Shown here piece after piece: positions 54,785 to 63,210 of a DNA stretch of 64,000 nucleotides. The stretch is from JBKCUI01 sp052161625. GTDB lineage: Bacteria; Planctomycetota; Planctomycetia; Pirellulales; Pirellulaceae. The stretch is taken from NCBI GenBank assembly GCA_052161625.1, contig CP197412.1. One strand, written 5' to 3'. The position numbers and the translations under genes are program-made. A model generated the notes under the pieces. It made no database searches and was not told the DNA's origin. It saw nothing but the letters and a program-made list of their open reading frames with translations. Position 1 is the stretch's first letter. The number at the start of each line of letters is the position of its first letter.

Positions 54785-56275
54785 TCAATCCGGGAGAAGC
54801 GCCCCTTCCGTGAGACGATTGAAGGCGGCTCGATTCGCCGAGTAATGGATCACCTGCGTCACAGCGCGCGGTCCGGCCAACTCGACTGCCTTGCTCACCT
54901 GGGCATCTGTCAAAACGATCGGCGAACCGGCTAGGTTTTTCGCGACGACCAGGAGGGCCTTGTCCTTCTCCGAAATGACAGAAGTTGGCAATGGTTCCAG
55001 ATCGAGGGCAACAATGACCTCGTCCTGAACCCCGCACTCGCGCATGTCGTCCAAAGCTCGCTTCGCCGCGTACCAAGCCCGATCCTGTCTGGCAACAACC
55101 CAGTCAATCTGACTTTGCAACGCGGGAGACAGCTCGTCGAGCCTCTTGAGACTCGCCATCGACTCCACGAATCGCTTGCCGGACACAGGGAAATGTGCAA
55201 CCAATCGCATCCAAGTTGGAACCTTGCCTTCGGGGACCAACTCTCCGAATGCCTCCCGTGCCGCCGCTTCATCGACCAATGCTAGCCGCGACGTACGCTT
55301 GGAGACCCAGTCCAACTTCTGCTTCAATGCTTCCCCAGTTTCCAAGGGGGGCCGCCTCAAAATCGTGGGAGCCAAATTCCCTCGCTTGGGCTGATCGATC
55401 GCCACTACCTTGGAAATCCGACTTCGAAACTTGTCCGACGTTGGAGTCAGATAGGTTTGCACATCCAGATTGTTTGCGTTGCTCTGAGAGCCGAAGTTAC
55501 CTCCGTTATGAGACTGGGGAACACCAGCCCCTTCCTTCCATCGATTGATTGCGTTGTAACCCGCAATCGATCCTAGCATCTCAACCATCTGCCGGTCGGT
55601 GTAGAACTTTTTGCAAGCGTCGACCAGGGCGTCATCGACCAAGTGCGGTTCGCCTGTCAATGTCCTTGCCAAGGCGAACGCAACTCTCTCCTGTTCGGGA
55701 AAGTACTCCCAATCGCTATCGAGCGCCGCGATCTCGTCCTCACTCATTCCAGCCACTAACAGCTTCGACTCTTGGTGGCCCAAGCAATACTGGCAATTGT
55801 TTGCTCTCGCCGCCAACCAAAAGAGCCTAACCTTGAACCCATAATCGAGCGAAATCAATGGGTCGGGAGTTCCGAGAGCACGACGGATGCTCGTCGTAGA
55901 AGCGCTCTTCGCGGAGGCTGGAGGCCCGCCAAACGCCAAATAACTTCCTACCGAATTTTCGCCAATGTAAAGAGAACGAATACGCGACTCGTACCCAAGC
56001 GCTCGCGAATCGGATGCCCCCTTTTTGACTTCGTCTTCCGTCACCGGAGGAAGCGGAATTCGGGGCTTCCTGCTTTTGAGATCCTCGAGATATTGCTTCA
56101 TCGCGTCGCGAGTCAACGGCGTCGCGCGAGGCTCGTCCTCGCGATTCGCTTCCACCAACGCGAGCTTGACTTGCTTGCCCGACGAATCCGGCTGAACCTC
56201 TTGACCTATTGCCGCATTGAAAACGAACGGCTGAAAGACCAAGCCCGCGACAGCCCATTTCATACTTCTTCTCAT
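54785..56275 (-). CDS. Exported AhpD-like / carboxymuconolactone decarboxylase family protein
   Basis: A 496-residue protein with a signal peptide (AVAGLVFQPFVFNAAIGQ). An AhpD-like domain lies at about residues 145-250, with the redox pair in NNCQYCLGHQESKLL and the downstream LGSIAGYNAINRWKEG. A second related helical domain follows at about 320-490 without the CxxC motif (ARQDRAWYAAKRAL...). GGGAG precedes the ATG. After the stop, another frame carries LIAWQLAAQKTLAEKYGGG, so a frameshift at the C terminus is possible (stop at 54726 instead). Confidence 0.82.
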   Translation of the reverse strand: MRRSMKWAVAGLVFQPFVFNAAIGQEVQPDSSGKQVKLALVEANREDEPRATPLTRDAMKQYLEDLKSRKPRIPLPPVTEDEVKKGASDSRALGYESRIRSLYIGENSVGSYLAFGGPPASAKSASTTSIRRALGTPDPLISLDYGFKVRLFWLAARANNCQYCLGHQESKLLVAGMSEDEIAALDSDWEYFPEQERVAFALARTLTGEPHLVDDALVDACKKFYTDRQMVEMLGSIAGYNAINRWKEGAGVPQSHNGGNFGSQSNANNLDVQTYLTPTSDKFRSRISKVVAIDQPKRGNLAPTILRRPPLETGEALKQKLDWVSKRTSRLALVDEAAAREAFGELVPEGKVPTWMRLVAHFPVSGKRFVESMASLKRLDELSPALQSQIDWVVARQDRAWYAAKRALDDMRECGVQDEVIVALDLEPLPTSVISEKDKALLVVAKNLAGSPIVLTDAQVSKAVELAGPRAVTQVIHYSANRAAFNRLTEGALLPD

Positions 56276-56321
56276 AACATTCTCCCTTTAGTGAGTTCTA
56301 CAGTTCGGTGAAGCTTTTTGT

Positions 56322-57296
56322 TTAGAATTCCGAGACGGTTTCGCCACCGCTACGAGTGCCGAGCGCTCGCCAGACCGGGAGCTCCAAATTGCTGGAAACA
56401 AACCGAACAGAACCATCCGCAACACAGGCGTTTACGCCTCCGGTGTGACGGCTTCCAGCAGTCGTCGCAATCCGTCCGGGGGGGAACATACAGGAGCGGG
56501 TGTTTGGAGGAAGGACGTGGTAGTAGAGTGTCGTGGAATGATACGCCTGGATCCAAGGTGCTCCCACAATCGATACACCTTGCTTGGAGATATCGAGTGG
56601 ATTGATCGCCATGCAATCGCGCAGGGCCTCATCCGCATTCGCTGGGTTTGTGCCAGGCCTGAAGGTATCCGAAACAGGCGTGGCAATGCTGTTGCTCCCA
56701 TCCCCTGCAATCTTTTCAGCAAATGCAATGGTGTTGGAAAGGCCATCGGAAACCTCTCCGAACTTGATCGCGCTGTCGCGATAAAAAAGGCCATTGCATG
56801 CTGGCATACCGTAATTGGGATCGCTGGTAAGGGTCGGAGGAGATCCCGCCAAAATGTTGGTACCGGAATTTGCGTAGTAGCTGTTCACCCCACCGAGGCT
56901 CGTCGCAAGCCCCGTGTAACTATCCGACGGACAGATAAAGGTAGGCACGCTTTGCAAGCGAGCCGCATCGTTGGCCACGTGGTTGTGGGCAACGTTGTAA
57001 TCGACCAACTGGTACAAGTTGGCTTGCTCGATATAAGGAAGCACACGAGCATGCACCGAGAGACCAGTGGTAAAATTAGCGCTTCCCAAATTCCCGGATG
57101 GAAGACGCTTGAAGCTCGATTCGTAGTTGTGAATCGACAACCCCAATTGCTTCAGATTATTCGAGCACTGCATCCGCCTGGCCGCTTCGCGGGCCGCTTG
57201 AACTGCCGGCAACAACAAACCAACTAAAATTCCAATAATGGCAATCACAACCAACAACTCGACCAAGGTAAATGCACTTTTTGCATGACGTCTCAT
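56322..57296 (-). CDS. DUF1559 prepilin-like protein
   Basis: A 324-residue protein with a type IV pilin-like N terminus: RRHAKSAFTLVELLVVIAIIGIL, with the prepilin peptidase site before FTLVE, followed by AVQAAREAARRMQCSNNLKQLGLSIHNYES and DUF1559 (PSDSYTGLATSLGGVN, SDGLSNTIAFAEK, HTGGVNACVADGSVRFVSSNL). These H-x-G-G/DGS motifs are the usual DUF1559 signature. Start ATG 57296 has GGAG 8 nt upstream; the frame itself is open to 57413. Planctomycetes have dozens of copies; the function is unknown. Confidence 0.95.
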   Translation of the reverse strand: MRRHAKSAFTLVELLVVIAIIGILVGLLLPAVQAAREAARRMQCSNNLKQLGLSIHNYESSFKRLPSGNLGSANFTTGLSVHARVLPYIEQANLYQLVDYNVAHNHVANDAARLQSVPTFICPSDSYTGLATSLGGVNSYYANSGTNILAGSPPTLTSDPNYGMPACNGLFYRDSAIKFGEVSDGLSNTIAFAEKIAGDGSNSIATPVSDTFRPGTNPANADEALRDCMAINPLDISKQGVSIVGAPWIQAYHSTTLYYHVLPPNTRSCMFPPGRIATTAGSRHTGGVNACVADGSVRFVSSNLELPVWRALGTRSGGETVSEF

Positions 57297-57593
57297 GACA
57301 CGTCTCCGACAGAAGAAAGCAACGAATAGTGAGAAACTCGGTGCATGGGCGCAAACAAAGCCTGCGCAGGGTCCATACAGCCATCTAAGATCTTTCGCTT
57401 CTTTCACGCACAACAGTCGCGAGGAGCTGGCAACGAGAACTCTTCATCCACGGATGAAGCTAGAACCGCAATCCAATGTTCCTGCAATCGGCGATTAGCC
57501 GATACGAAAGCGAAATCCACCAAGAGTCGCTCGGCGAATCGGATGCGATCCGTCTACGGAAACAAACGACATCGACAACGAACGCGGAACGAA

Positions 57594-58094
57594 TTAAGAG
57601 ACGGTACCGCGCGGAGGTGGAACAGGAACTTCCAGAAGTGCACTAGACGGGAGCAGTCCGTCCCTCAAAAAAACACCAAATGGATCGCGAGCCAGGACTA
57701 CTTCCTTGCCGATCCAAGTCGACTCCAAAAGGTCCCGCATCCGATTCCACTTCGTCAAAAACTCATTGGGCAACATCGGAACATTCGAACGGGAACGGCA
57801 CTGACCACTGCGGCAGCTCGATTCGGATCCCGATGAATCGTCATGCGAAGCTCCGACGGAACCAAAAATTAGTTGATCGCCGTGCTGAAAATCGCGGTGC
57901 TGCAAATAGTCCCCGCACGAGGCAAAGACGGCGTGCGGTGCAATCGCAATCAGAAGGAAAACCGCAGCCTGCAGCCCCCATTTCCATCTACTGGCCAACG
58001 ACGACACAGCAACCCGTAACACAACGGCCGGGAATGTCGGCTCGACAGGATGTGCCGAAGCATGGAAACGGATATTCGCCGCCTTTTGGACCAC
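57594..58094 (-). CDS. Secreted Cys-rich hypothetical protein
   Basis: 166 residues from a GTG start at 58094. A signal segment lies near residues 40-58 (GLQAAVFLLIAIAPHAVFA), followed by SCGDYLQHRDFQHGDQLIFGSV and a short Ser/Cys-rich stretch (SSCRSGQCRS). The rest is unremarkable. The N terminus is uncertain, because the GTG start precedes about 37 charged residues. The family is not recognised, and it stands alone between two gene groups on the minus strand. Confidence 0.5.
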   Translation of the reverse strand: MVQKAANIRFHASAHPVEPTFPAVVLRVAVSSLASRWKWGLQAAVFLLIAIAPHAVFASCGDYLQHRDFQHGDQLIFGSVGASHDDSSGSESSCRSGQCRSRSNVPMLPNEFLTKWNRMRDLLESTWIGKEVVLARDPFGVFLRDGLLPSSALLEVPVPPPRGTVS

Positions 58095-58322
58095 TCAGAG
58101 ATTCTCCAAGGGGCACTTATCCGACCTTCAAAACGCTTGAAGGTGGATGGAACCGCAGAAAAGATTCCCTTCAATCTATGAACGCGTTTGAGAAGAGTCA
58201 AGCAATCTAGCGGGAATCATCGAACAAAAATGCACATTTGCGGCATGCTTCACGGGAATCGACGGATGGGATTCCAACTCTGGGCCTCATCGATGGCGAA
58301 GTGGGTCTAGGCACCAGCCGGT

Positions 58323-59096
58323 CTAGGAACCCACCGTTCGCTCCCTGCACCTTGTCGCGGCGTCGCGAATGTCCCGGAGCAAGCCGACCACTTCTTTATC
58401 CCAGACTCCATTTGCCGAGAGAAGGGAGCCGCCGTCCGCCGACTCTTGGTCCTCTCCTACTTCCTCGTCGCCAAGCCCCGCTGAGATTTGACTATGACGA
58501 AGTATTTGATCTTTTAGCTCCTGCGCGTTCTCCAGCCCTTCTAACAACCCCACATGACCACCCATCGCCGCAGTAGCTTCGGCACCACCCCCTCCTGCCG
58601 TCGACACGATCAAGTTGGAAAAGCCGAACCATCTCTGAAGCGGTCCTTGCGCTACATTCACATTCTGAATGTTCGCAAACGTAATCGTCGTCTCGTGAAT
58701 GGTCCAAATGCCCCGCCGAATGCGCAAACTCCGATCCGATAACGCGTACCACGTCGTGTCATAGCGCAAATGGATCGCTACGTATGCCAAGATATCCGGC
58801 AGGACGATGATCGCGATCCAAAGAGGAGCGGTCAGAATTCCAATCCAGGGTGCTGCGATAATCGTCGCAATCCAAAGCCCGCACAGAATAATGTCGATGA
58901 CTACCAAACCGATCCAAAACTGAAACTTTCGATACTTCAAAAAGGCTTCCGATGGACGCATAACAACCACCGAATGCCCATCCCCAAACTCAATCTGATT
59001 CGGCTTGCGCGGTAAACAAAACCAACTGGTCAACACGGCCCACACACCGCGGTAACACCATTCACACGCTCCGTGCACAGCACCCGTTTCTTTCAT
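58323..59096 (-). CDS. PH-domain membrane protein (DUF304), partner 1
   Basis: A 257-residue protein. Two hydrophobic helices (FWIGLVVIDIILCGLWIATII and TAPLWIAIIVLPDILAYVAIHLRY) precede a bacterial PH (DUF304) domain: TWYALSDRSLRIRRGIWTIHETTITFANIQNVNVAQGPLQRWFGFSNLIVSTAGGG. An N-terminal Cys-rich stretch (CEWCYRGV) looks like a short zinc-binding region. Start ATG overlaps the stop of the next minus-strand gene as ATGA. The two genes code for tandem partners that probably form a membrane complex. Confidence 0.85.
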   Translation of the reverse strand: MKETGAVHGACEWCYRGVWAVLTSWFCLPRKPNQIEFGDGHSVVVMRPSEAFLKYRKFQFWIGLVVIDIILCGLWIATIIAAPWIGILTAPLWIAIIVLPDILAYVAIHLRYDTTWYALSDRSLRIRRGIWTIHETTITFANIQNVNVAQGPLQRWFGFSNLIVSTAGGGGAEATAAMGGHVGLLEGLENAQELKDQILRHSQISAGLGDEEVGEDQESADGGSLLSANGVWDKEVVGLLRDIRDAATRCRERTVGS

Positions 59097-59644
59097 GATC
59101 CGCCCGCCTTACTCCCCGGTACCTGCATTCCGTCTGCGATGGCGTCGAGTGAATTCCGTATCTCTCGCAGTATTTGCAAGGCTTCATCGCGCGATGCAGA
59201 TGCCGCAACGCCTTCGTGCATCAACGCACCTCGCTTTCTTTCAATACTTGCTCCTCTCGTTCTCGCATATAGCCAATCCCTCACCGCCTCCGGCTCGCGC
59301 ACTCCCTCGATCACGATTTCAGGCATCGCATTCCCGGACGCAGTCTGAATGCTCACCGAGTAAATGCCAAGCCAACGCTGAATCACATTGCTCGAGATCT
59401 GAATATCTTGAATGCGTCGAAACGCAACGACCACTTCCCTGCGAAACATCCACCCTACCTGCATGCGAATGCCCGTCGGCTCCAACTGATATCGAAGAGT
59501 GCTATAGCGAACCCACATGAGCGGGAGCACCAAAACGACACCGACAAAACTCAAGAAACTACAAAGAATGTAGTAGGTCAAAAGGGCAGGGTCAGGTCGT
59601 TCGATGCGAGGGGGAATCGCCATCTTTTCAGGCTCCGTACTCAT
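59093..59644 (-). CDS. PH-domain membrane protein (DUF304), partner 2
   Basis: A 183-residue protein with one or two N-terminal helices (YYILCSFLSFVGVVLVLPLMW) and a DUF304 PH domain: STLRYQLEPTGIRMQVGWMFRREVVVAFRRIQDIQISSNVIQRWLGIYSVSIQTASG. The shared middle text with the adjacent protein (RRIQDIQISSNVIQRWLG vs FANIQNVNVAQGPLQRWFG) shows they are paralogous in this domain. It is coupled to the 257-residue protein by an ATGA overlap. Confidence 0.87.
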   Translation of the reverse strand: MSTEPEKMAIPPRIERPDPALLTYYILCSFLSFVGVVLVLPLMWVRYSTLRYQLEPTGIRMQVGWMFRREVVVAFRRIQDIQISSNVIQRWLGIYSVSIQTASGNAMPEIVIEGVREPEAVRDWLYARTRGASIERKRGALMHEGVAASASRDEALQILREIRNSLDAIADGMQVPGSKAGGS

Positions 59645-59756
59645 GTCAAGCTCCCGTACTCTTTTCGTGCTGTCCGTGCAGTAAATGCAAGATCAATCTC
59701 CTTCTTCCGTGGAATCAGAGATCCACATTTCTCATCGATACCGGTAACCCAAAGGA

Positions 59757-60101
59757 TTACATCCCTTTGAGACGCGTTCCAACTTGAAGGACTGCCGGAG
59801 GAATCGCCCCCCCATCGACTGGCAATACATCGATCAAGGTTTCTTCCCATGTGATGTCGCTTAACCAGTCGATCAATCTCTTAGCGACCAAAGCATGCTC
59901 GGCTTTGTTTGGTACCACGAGAACAAGCACCAACCGGACCTTCGACTCTTCCGGAAGGCTGCATCGAACCAGATAGGCGTCTTCAATTGACGCGATTTCC
60001 TCGCACACCCTTCCAATGGCCATGCGAGTCGATTCCAAAAAATCCCGTGGGATCGGGGTGAAGAGCAATCGGGTGCCGGCACGGATTCTAGTCTCGCTCA
60101 T
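59757..60101 (-). CDS. Hypothetical protein, SseB C-terminal-like
   Basis: A 114-residue soluble protein. The pattern VRLVLVLVVPNKAEHALVAKRLIDWLSDITWEETLIDVLPVDGGAIPPAVLQVGTRLK resembles the C-terminal domain of SseB-type proteins (enhanced serine sensitivity family), whose role is unclear. ATG 60101 is preferred over the first in-frame TTG. The gene is alone and upstream of the PH-domain pair on the same strand, with a 112-bp gap. Confidence 0.5.
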   Translation of the reverse strand: MSETRIRAGTRLLFTPIPRDFLESTRMAIGRVCEEIASIEDAYLVRCSLPEESKVRLVLVLVVPNKAEHALVAKRLIDWLSDITWEETLIDVLPVDGGAIPPAVLQVGTRLKGM

Positions 60102-60273
60102 CAATAGTGCGACTTAAGTTCATCTGAAGAGGAAATGATTCGAGAACAAAGGTTAGAACGAATGCCAAGTGTAATGAGTTGTTCGACCGCATGCCAAAAC
60201 TCAATCACGTTTTTTCAATCGCATCATGCACCTTAAACGGCTTGAACGTGAGCATCCAGTTTCACTGCCTGTC

Positions 60274-60296
60274 AACTGTGCCTTTGCGGCACAGTT
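60274..60296. terminator. Hairpin between lspA and the SseB-like gene
   Basis: AACTGTGCC-TTTGC-GGCACAGTT is a perfect 9-bp stem. It lies about 90 bp after the lspA stop on the minus strand and could end that transcript. There is no T-run. Confidence 0.42.
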
Positions 60297-60388
60297 TCAC
60301 CGTCATTATTCCCCTCGTTGTGCCGCGAAAACACAAAAATGGACAATCTTTGGATGCTCGGTTTTTTTCAAGCTATGCAACGTTCCGG

Positions 60389-60940
60389 TTAGGAACTTTG
60401 AACTTCGCCGTCAGGTTCTGTCCTCGAAACAGCGTCGACGTTTGCCGCTGGCAGCTCTTGCCGAAAGGAATAGACCGCTAACATAACGGCCCCGATGACG
60501 AGGACGCTGTCAGCAATATTGAAGTTTGGCCACACGTAATCGCCATAACGAAACAATATCCAATCGCGTACTCCTCCAGCCCATGGGGATGGTAAATCGG
60601 GTATCGCTAAGCGGTCGTAAAGATTCCCGAAAATCCCTCCCATCACCAGCCCCATCGCTACCGTAAGCCAAAGCGAACGACTCGCCTGGAGCACAAAGAG
60701 CCAATAAATAATCCCAATGGCCGCCACGATTGACAAGGAAGAAAACAACCAGCCCATGCCTTGCCCAAGCCCAAACAAGGCGCCCATATTCACCGCGGTC
60801 TCAATTCCAACAAAGGGCTCGACAATCCAATAAGGTTCTTGCTCACCAGGAAGCCCTTTCCAACGGAACACCTGATGCTTTGTCCACAGGTCCAAGCCCG
60901 CACCACCGACTGCCAAGAAAAGAAAAAGTACAAATCGCAT
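60389..60940 (-). CDS. lspA: Lipoprotein signal peptidase
   Basis: A 183-residue membrane aspartyl protease that cleaves the signal peptide of prolipoproteins. Both catalytic Asp segments are present: GNLYDRL (about residue 112) and FNIADSVLVIG (about residue 146); the first helix carries GGAGLDLWTKHQVF. Four helices are visible. The C-terminal 20 residues are a charged tail. It is separated by 86 bp from the SH3-like gene upstream and by a hairpin from the next gene downstream. Confidence 0.94.
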   Translation of the reverse strand: MRFVLFLFLAVGGAGLDLWTKHQVFRWKGLPGEQEPYWIVEPFVGIETAVNMGALFGLGQGMGWLFSSLSIVAAIGIIYWLFVLQASRSLWLTVAMGLVMGGIFGNLYDRLAIPDLPSPWAGGVRDWILFRYGDYVWPNFNIADSVLVIGAVMLAVYSFRQELPAANVDAVSRTEPDGEVQSS

Positions 60941-61026
60941 AGAGGCAATCGCCGGAGTGCGTGGGAAAGGAGGAAGTTCGGTCTGGATGAAATCGGGTAC
61001 ACTCGAGCTTGAATCACGACGTGTCG

Positions 61027-63210
61027 CTATCGCAATCGAGAAATACTCTCCGCTACGATTTGTCTGGCCGCCAAGGATGGAATGTAGCCTCGTTGCCCGC
61101 GAACCACGACCGGCTGCTGCAGGTACCGCCGAAGATTCAACGCCGCGGTTGACTGTACATAGGTTACCACGTTGCCAAGATCATCGGTCAGGGCATACTC
61201 CGGTTGCCCAGGCAAACTACCATGCACTTGCACTAGCCAACCCGAAGCATCACCCGCCCCAATCGCAGCTGTCCCAGCAGTTCCTGCCGCTGCTCCGCCT
61301 CCGTTGGGGGTTGTCGCGTGACCTGCAAACTGAACGGAAGGATATTGAGCCGGAGGCGCAGGAGGCACCGAAGGTGCGATCGCGGATGCTGGAATCACGT
61401 CTCGAGGCGACGAACTGCTTGCGATGCGCGAGGGGTCCATCATGCTCCCCAATGTTCTGGTGCGCAAGGAGTCGAATCGGTCCAACCGGTCCAGCAGCAA
61501 CCTCGCCTCGCCTCGAACGATCGAGGAATCGCCACGTTCGATCCAATCCTCGCACTGCCTACGAAGCCGATCCAATTCCCATCGCTCCGTGGGCTGCGAA
61601 ACGATCCTGGTTAGCTCCAGCATCGCAGACTGGATCTCAGGCGTGTGAAAATCGGCTTGTGCTTCCCCCGAGGAGGCAGCTCTGTCTCCTGCCATTTCCA
61701 ACCGATCTATCCTCGGAGCGATACCATGCCACTCGCTCTCGGGCGCTGCAGCGATCGCTGGCCCCCCCAAGTTCGGCTCTCGGCTACTCCACGCTGGCCC
61801 CATGTCCGAATTCGACGGGGCGCCTGATTCTCCACCAAATAATGGCTGGTCTGCGGTCCACAACCGAGTGAGCATCGGCTTGTTTTCATCGTAAGGGGAC
61901 TCACTGCGAGACGGTTCATTGTCCGAGAATTCCCCGAAGGTATCGTTCCCCAACGGTGCGCGGACCCGCGGTCCCCTTCCCGGTCTGGGTAATCGATCGA
62001 GCCGCCCGTATCCACTCGGGCCCACGGAATCCATGCGCGCATCGTATCGAAGATTGCCTTGACGAAATTGATGATTCTCCGTGGCAATCTGCGCGCGAAC
62101 CGGTTTGCGGTCCGCTTCGACAATCCCAAACCCCACCAGCCCCAAAACGCTCGCCAACGGCTTCATTCGCAACTTGGGATCGGTCGACTGCAATGCGTCC
62201 CAATGCTTGAAGGAATCGACTTGATGCTGAGCTGCTTGATGTCGCTTCGCTTTGACTAGCTGCTGAGGTGTCATCGATGCCTCCACCGACCCCAACGGCA
62301 CAATTCCCTGTTCGTCGGGAACCAGGACGCTTTCATCCGGAGCCCCCTGCATCGCGATGGATTGCTCTTCTCGAATCAGCCTTTCCGCTTCTGCTATCGC
62401 ATCTGCTTCATTGCTCCAAACCATTTCTCCATTTCCAGCCTCTTGATCCACGCTCTGTGCATTCGCCTGCTGAACCTTCGAACCTCCAGCCGGTCCATTA
62501 GACTGCTCCGAAAACGATGCCAACTTCACTTGTGAGTCGGCAACCTTTTTCGCCGTAGCACTAGGTGCAACGGATGGTTCCGACAATCCAGACGGGGCAT
62601 CTGAAAGTTGAGAGGTACGGATCCATCGAAATTCACCCTGCGGTGGCGCAATGCGATACCACAGGCTCTTGGTACCATCCGCTGAGGGTTGGGACTGTTC
62701 CCCTAACACTTGCACGATTTGCGATTTCAGCAAAGCGGTCTGCCACTTCCACTCGCTGGCGATCGGATCCGAAGAACCGATCCAAGCGGCGGTATTCTCC
62801 TCTACAATCTCAGCGGTCTTCCCCCCCGGCAGTAAAAATGCAGATTGAGCAGGGATCCAGTTGTGACTTCCATCTGGAGGTCGAATCCCAGACCATCCAT
62901 TGGAGGTTTCCATATAGACTTCGACGCGTGCTCCGGAAGAAAGCGTCGACGTTCCATAAGACCCGTCCGAAGGTCCTGATTTCACCAACCCCTTGGGCGC
63001 GTGCACATACCGCACCTGACCTTGTTGGAATCTCTCGACCACTCGAATCGACTCGTTCGAGGTCGAACCCGACTGTTGATCCTGGTGCTGATCTTGGGCA
63101 CATGCGATCGATAACAGGGATAAACCGTTGAAACCGCCGACGAGCAAGGAAAGGGCAACGAGTTGTTTCGCCGCACACTGCGGTCGGATGGGCACAATCG
63201 AAGACTTCAT
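61027..63210 (-). CDS. Large exported protein with SH3-like domains
   Basis: A 727-residue protein. A signal peptide (LVALSLLVGGFNGLSLLSIACA) precedes two SH3-like stretches: VHAPKGLVKSGPSDGSYGTSTLSSGARVEVYMETSNGWSGIRPPDGS..., about 55-120, and a second at about 125-205 (IVQVLGEQSQPSADGTKSLWYRIAPPQGEFRWIRTSQLS). The middle is low-complexity and disordered in look; helical LTRIVSQPTERWELDRLRRQCEDWIERG lies near 530, and a C-terminal beta domain (WLVQVHGSLPGQPEYALTDDLG...) closes it. GGGAG precedes the ATG; the start overlaps the stop of the upstream HEAT-like gene. Confidence 0.72.
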   Translation of the reverse strand: MKSSIVPIRPQCAAKQLVALSLLVGGFNGLSLLSIACAQDQHQDQQSGSTSNESIRVVERFQQGQVRYVHAPKGLVKSGPSDGSYGTSTLSSGARVEVYMETSNGWSGIRPPDGSHNWIPAQSAFLLPGGKTAEIVEENTAAWIGSSDPIASEWKWQTALLKSQIVQVLGEQSQPSADGTKSLWYRIAPPQGEFRWIRTSQLSDAPSGLSEPSVAPSATAKKVADSQVKLASFSEQSNGPAGGSKVQQANAQSVDQEAGNGEMVWSNEADAIAEAERLIREEQSIAMQGAPDESVLVPDEQGIVPLGSVEASMTPQQLVKAKRHQAAQHQVDSFKHWDALQSTDPKLRMKPLASVLGLVGFGIVEADRKPVRAQIATENHQFRQGNLRYDARMDSVGPSGYGRLDRLPRPGRGPRVRAPLGNDTFGEFSDNEPSRSESPYDENKPMLTRLWTADQPLFGGESGAPSNSDMGPAWSSREPNLGGPAIAAAPESEWHGIAPRIDRLEMAGDRAASSGEAQADFHTPEIQSAMLELTRIVSQPTERWELDRLRRQCEDWIERGDSSIVRGEARLLLDRLDRFDSLRTRTLGSMMDPSRIASSSSPRDVIPASAIAPSVPPAPPAQYPSVQFAGHATTPNGGGAAAGTAGTAAIGAGDASGWLVQVHGSLPGQPEYALTDDLGNVVTYVQSTAALNLRRYLQQPVVVRGQRGYIPSLAARQIVAESISRLR

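Noticed and set aside
57680..58210. Plus-strand frame opposite the Cys-rich secreted protein
   Set aside because: Basic, Pro/Arg-rich text typical of a shadow frame; the minus strand carries a signal peptide.
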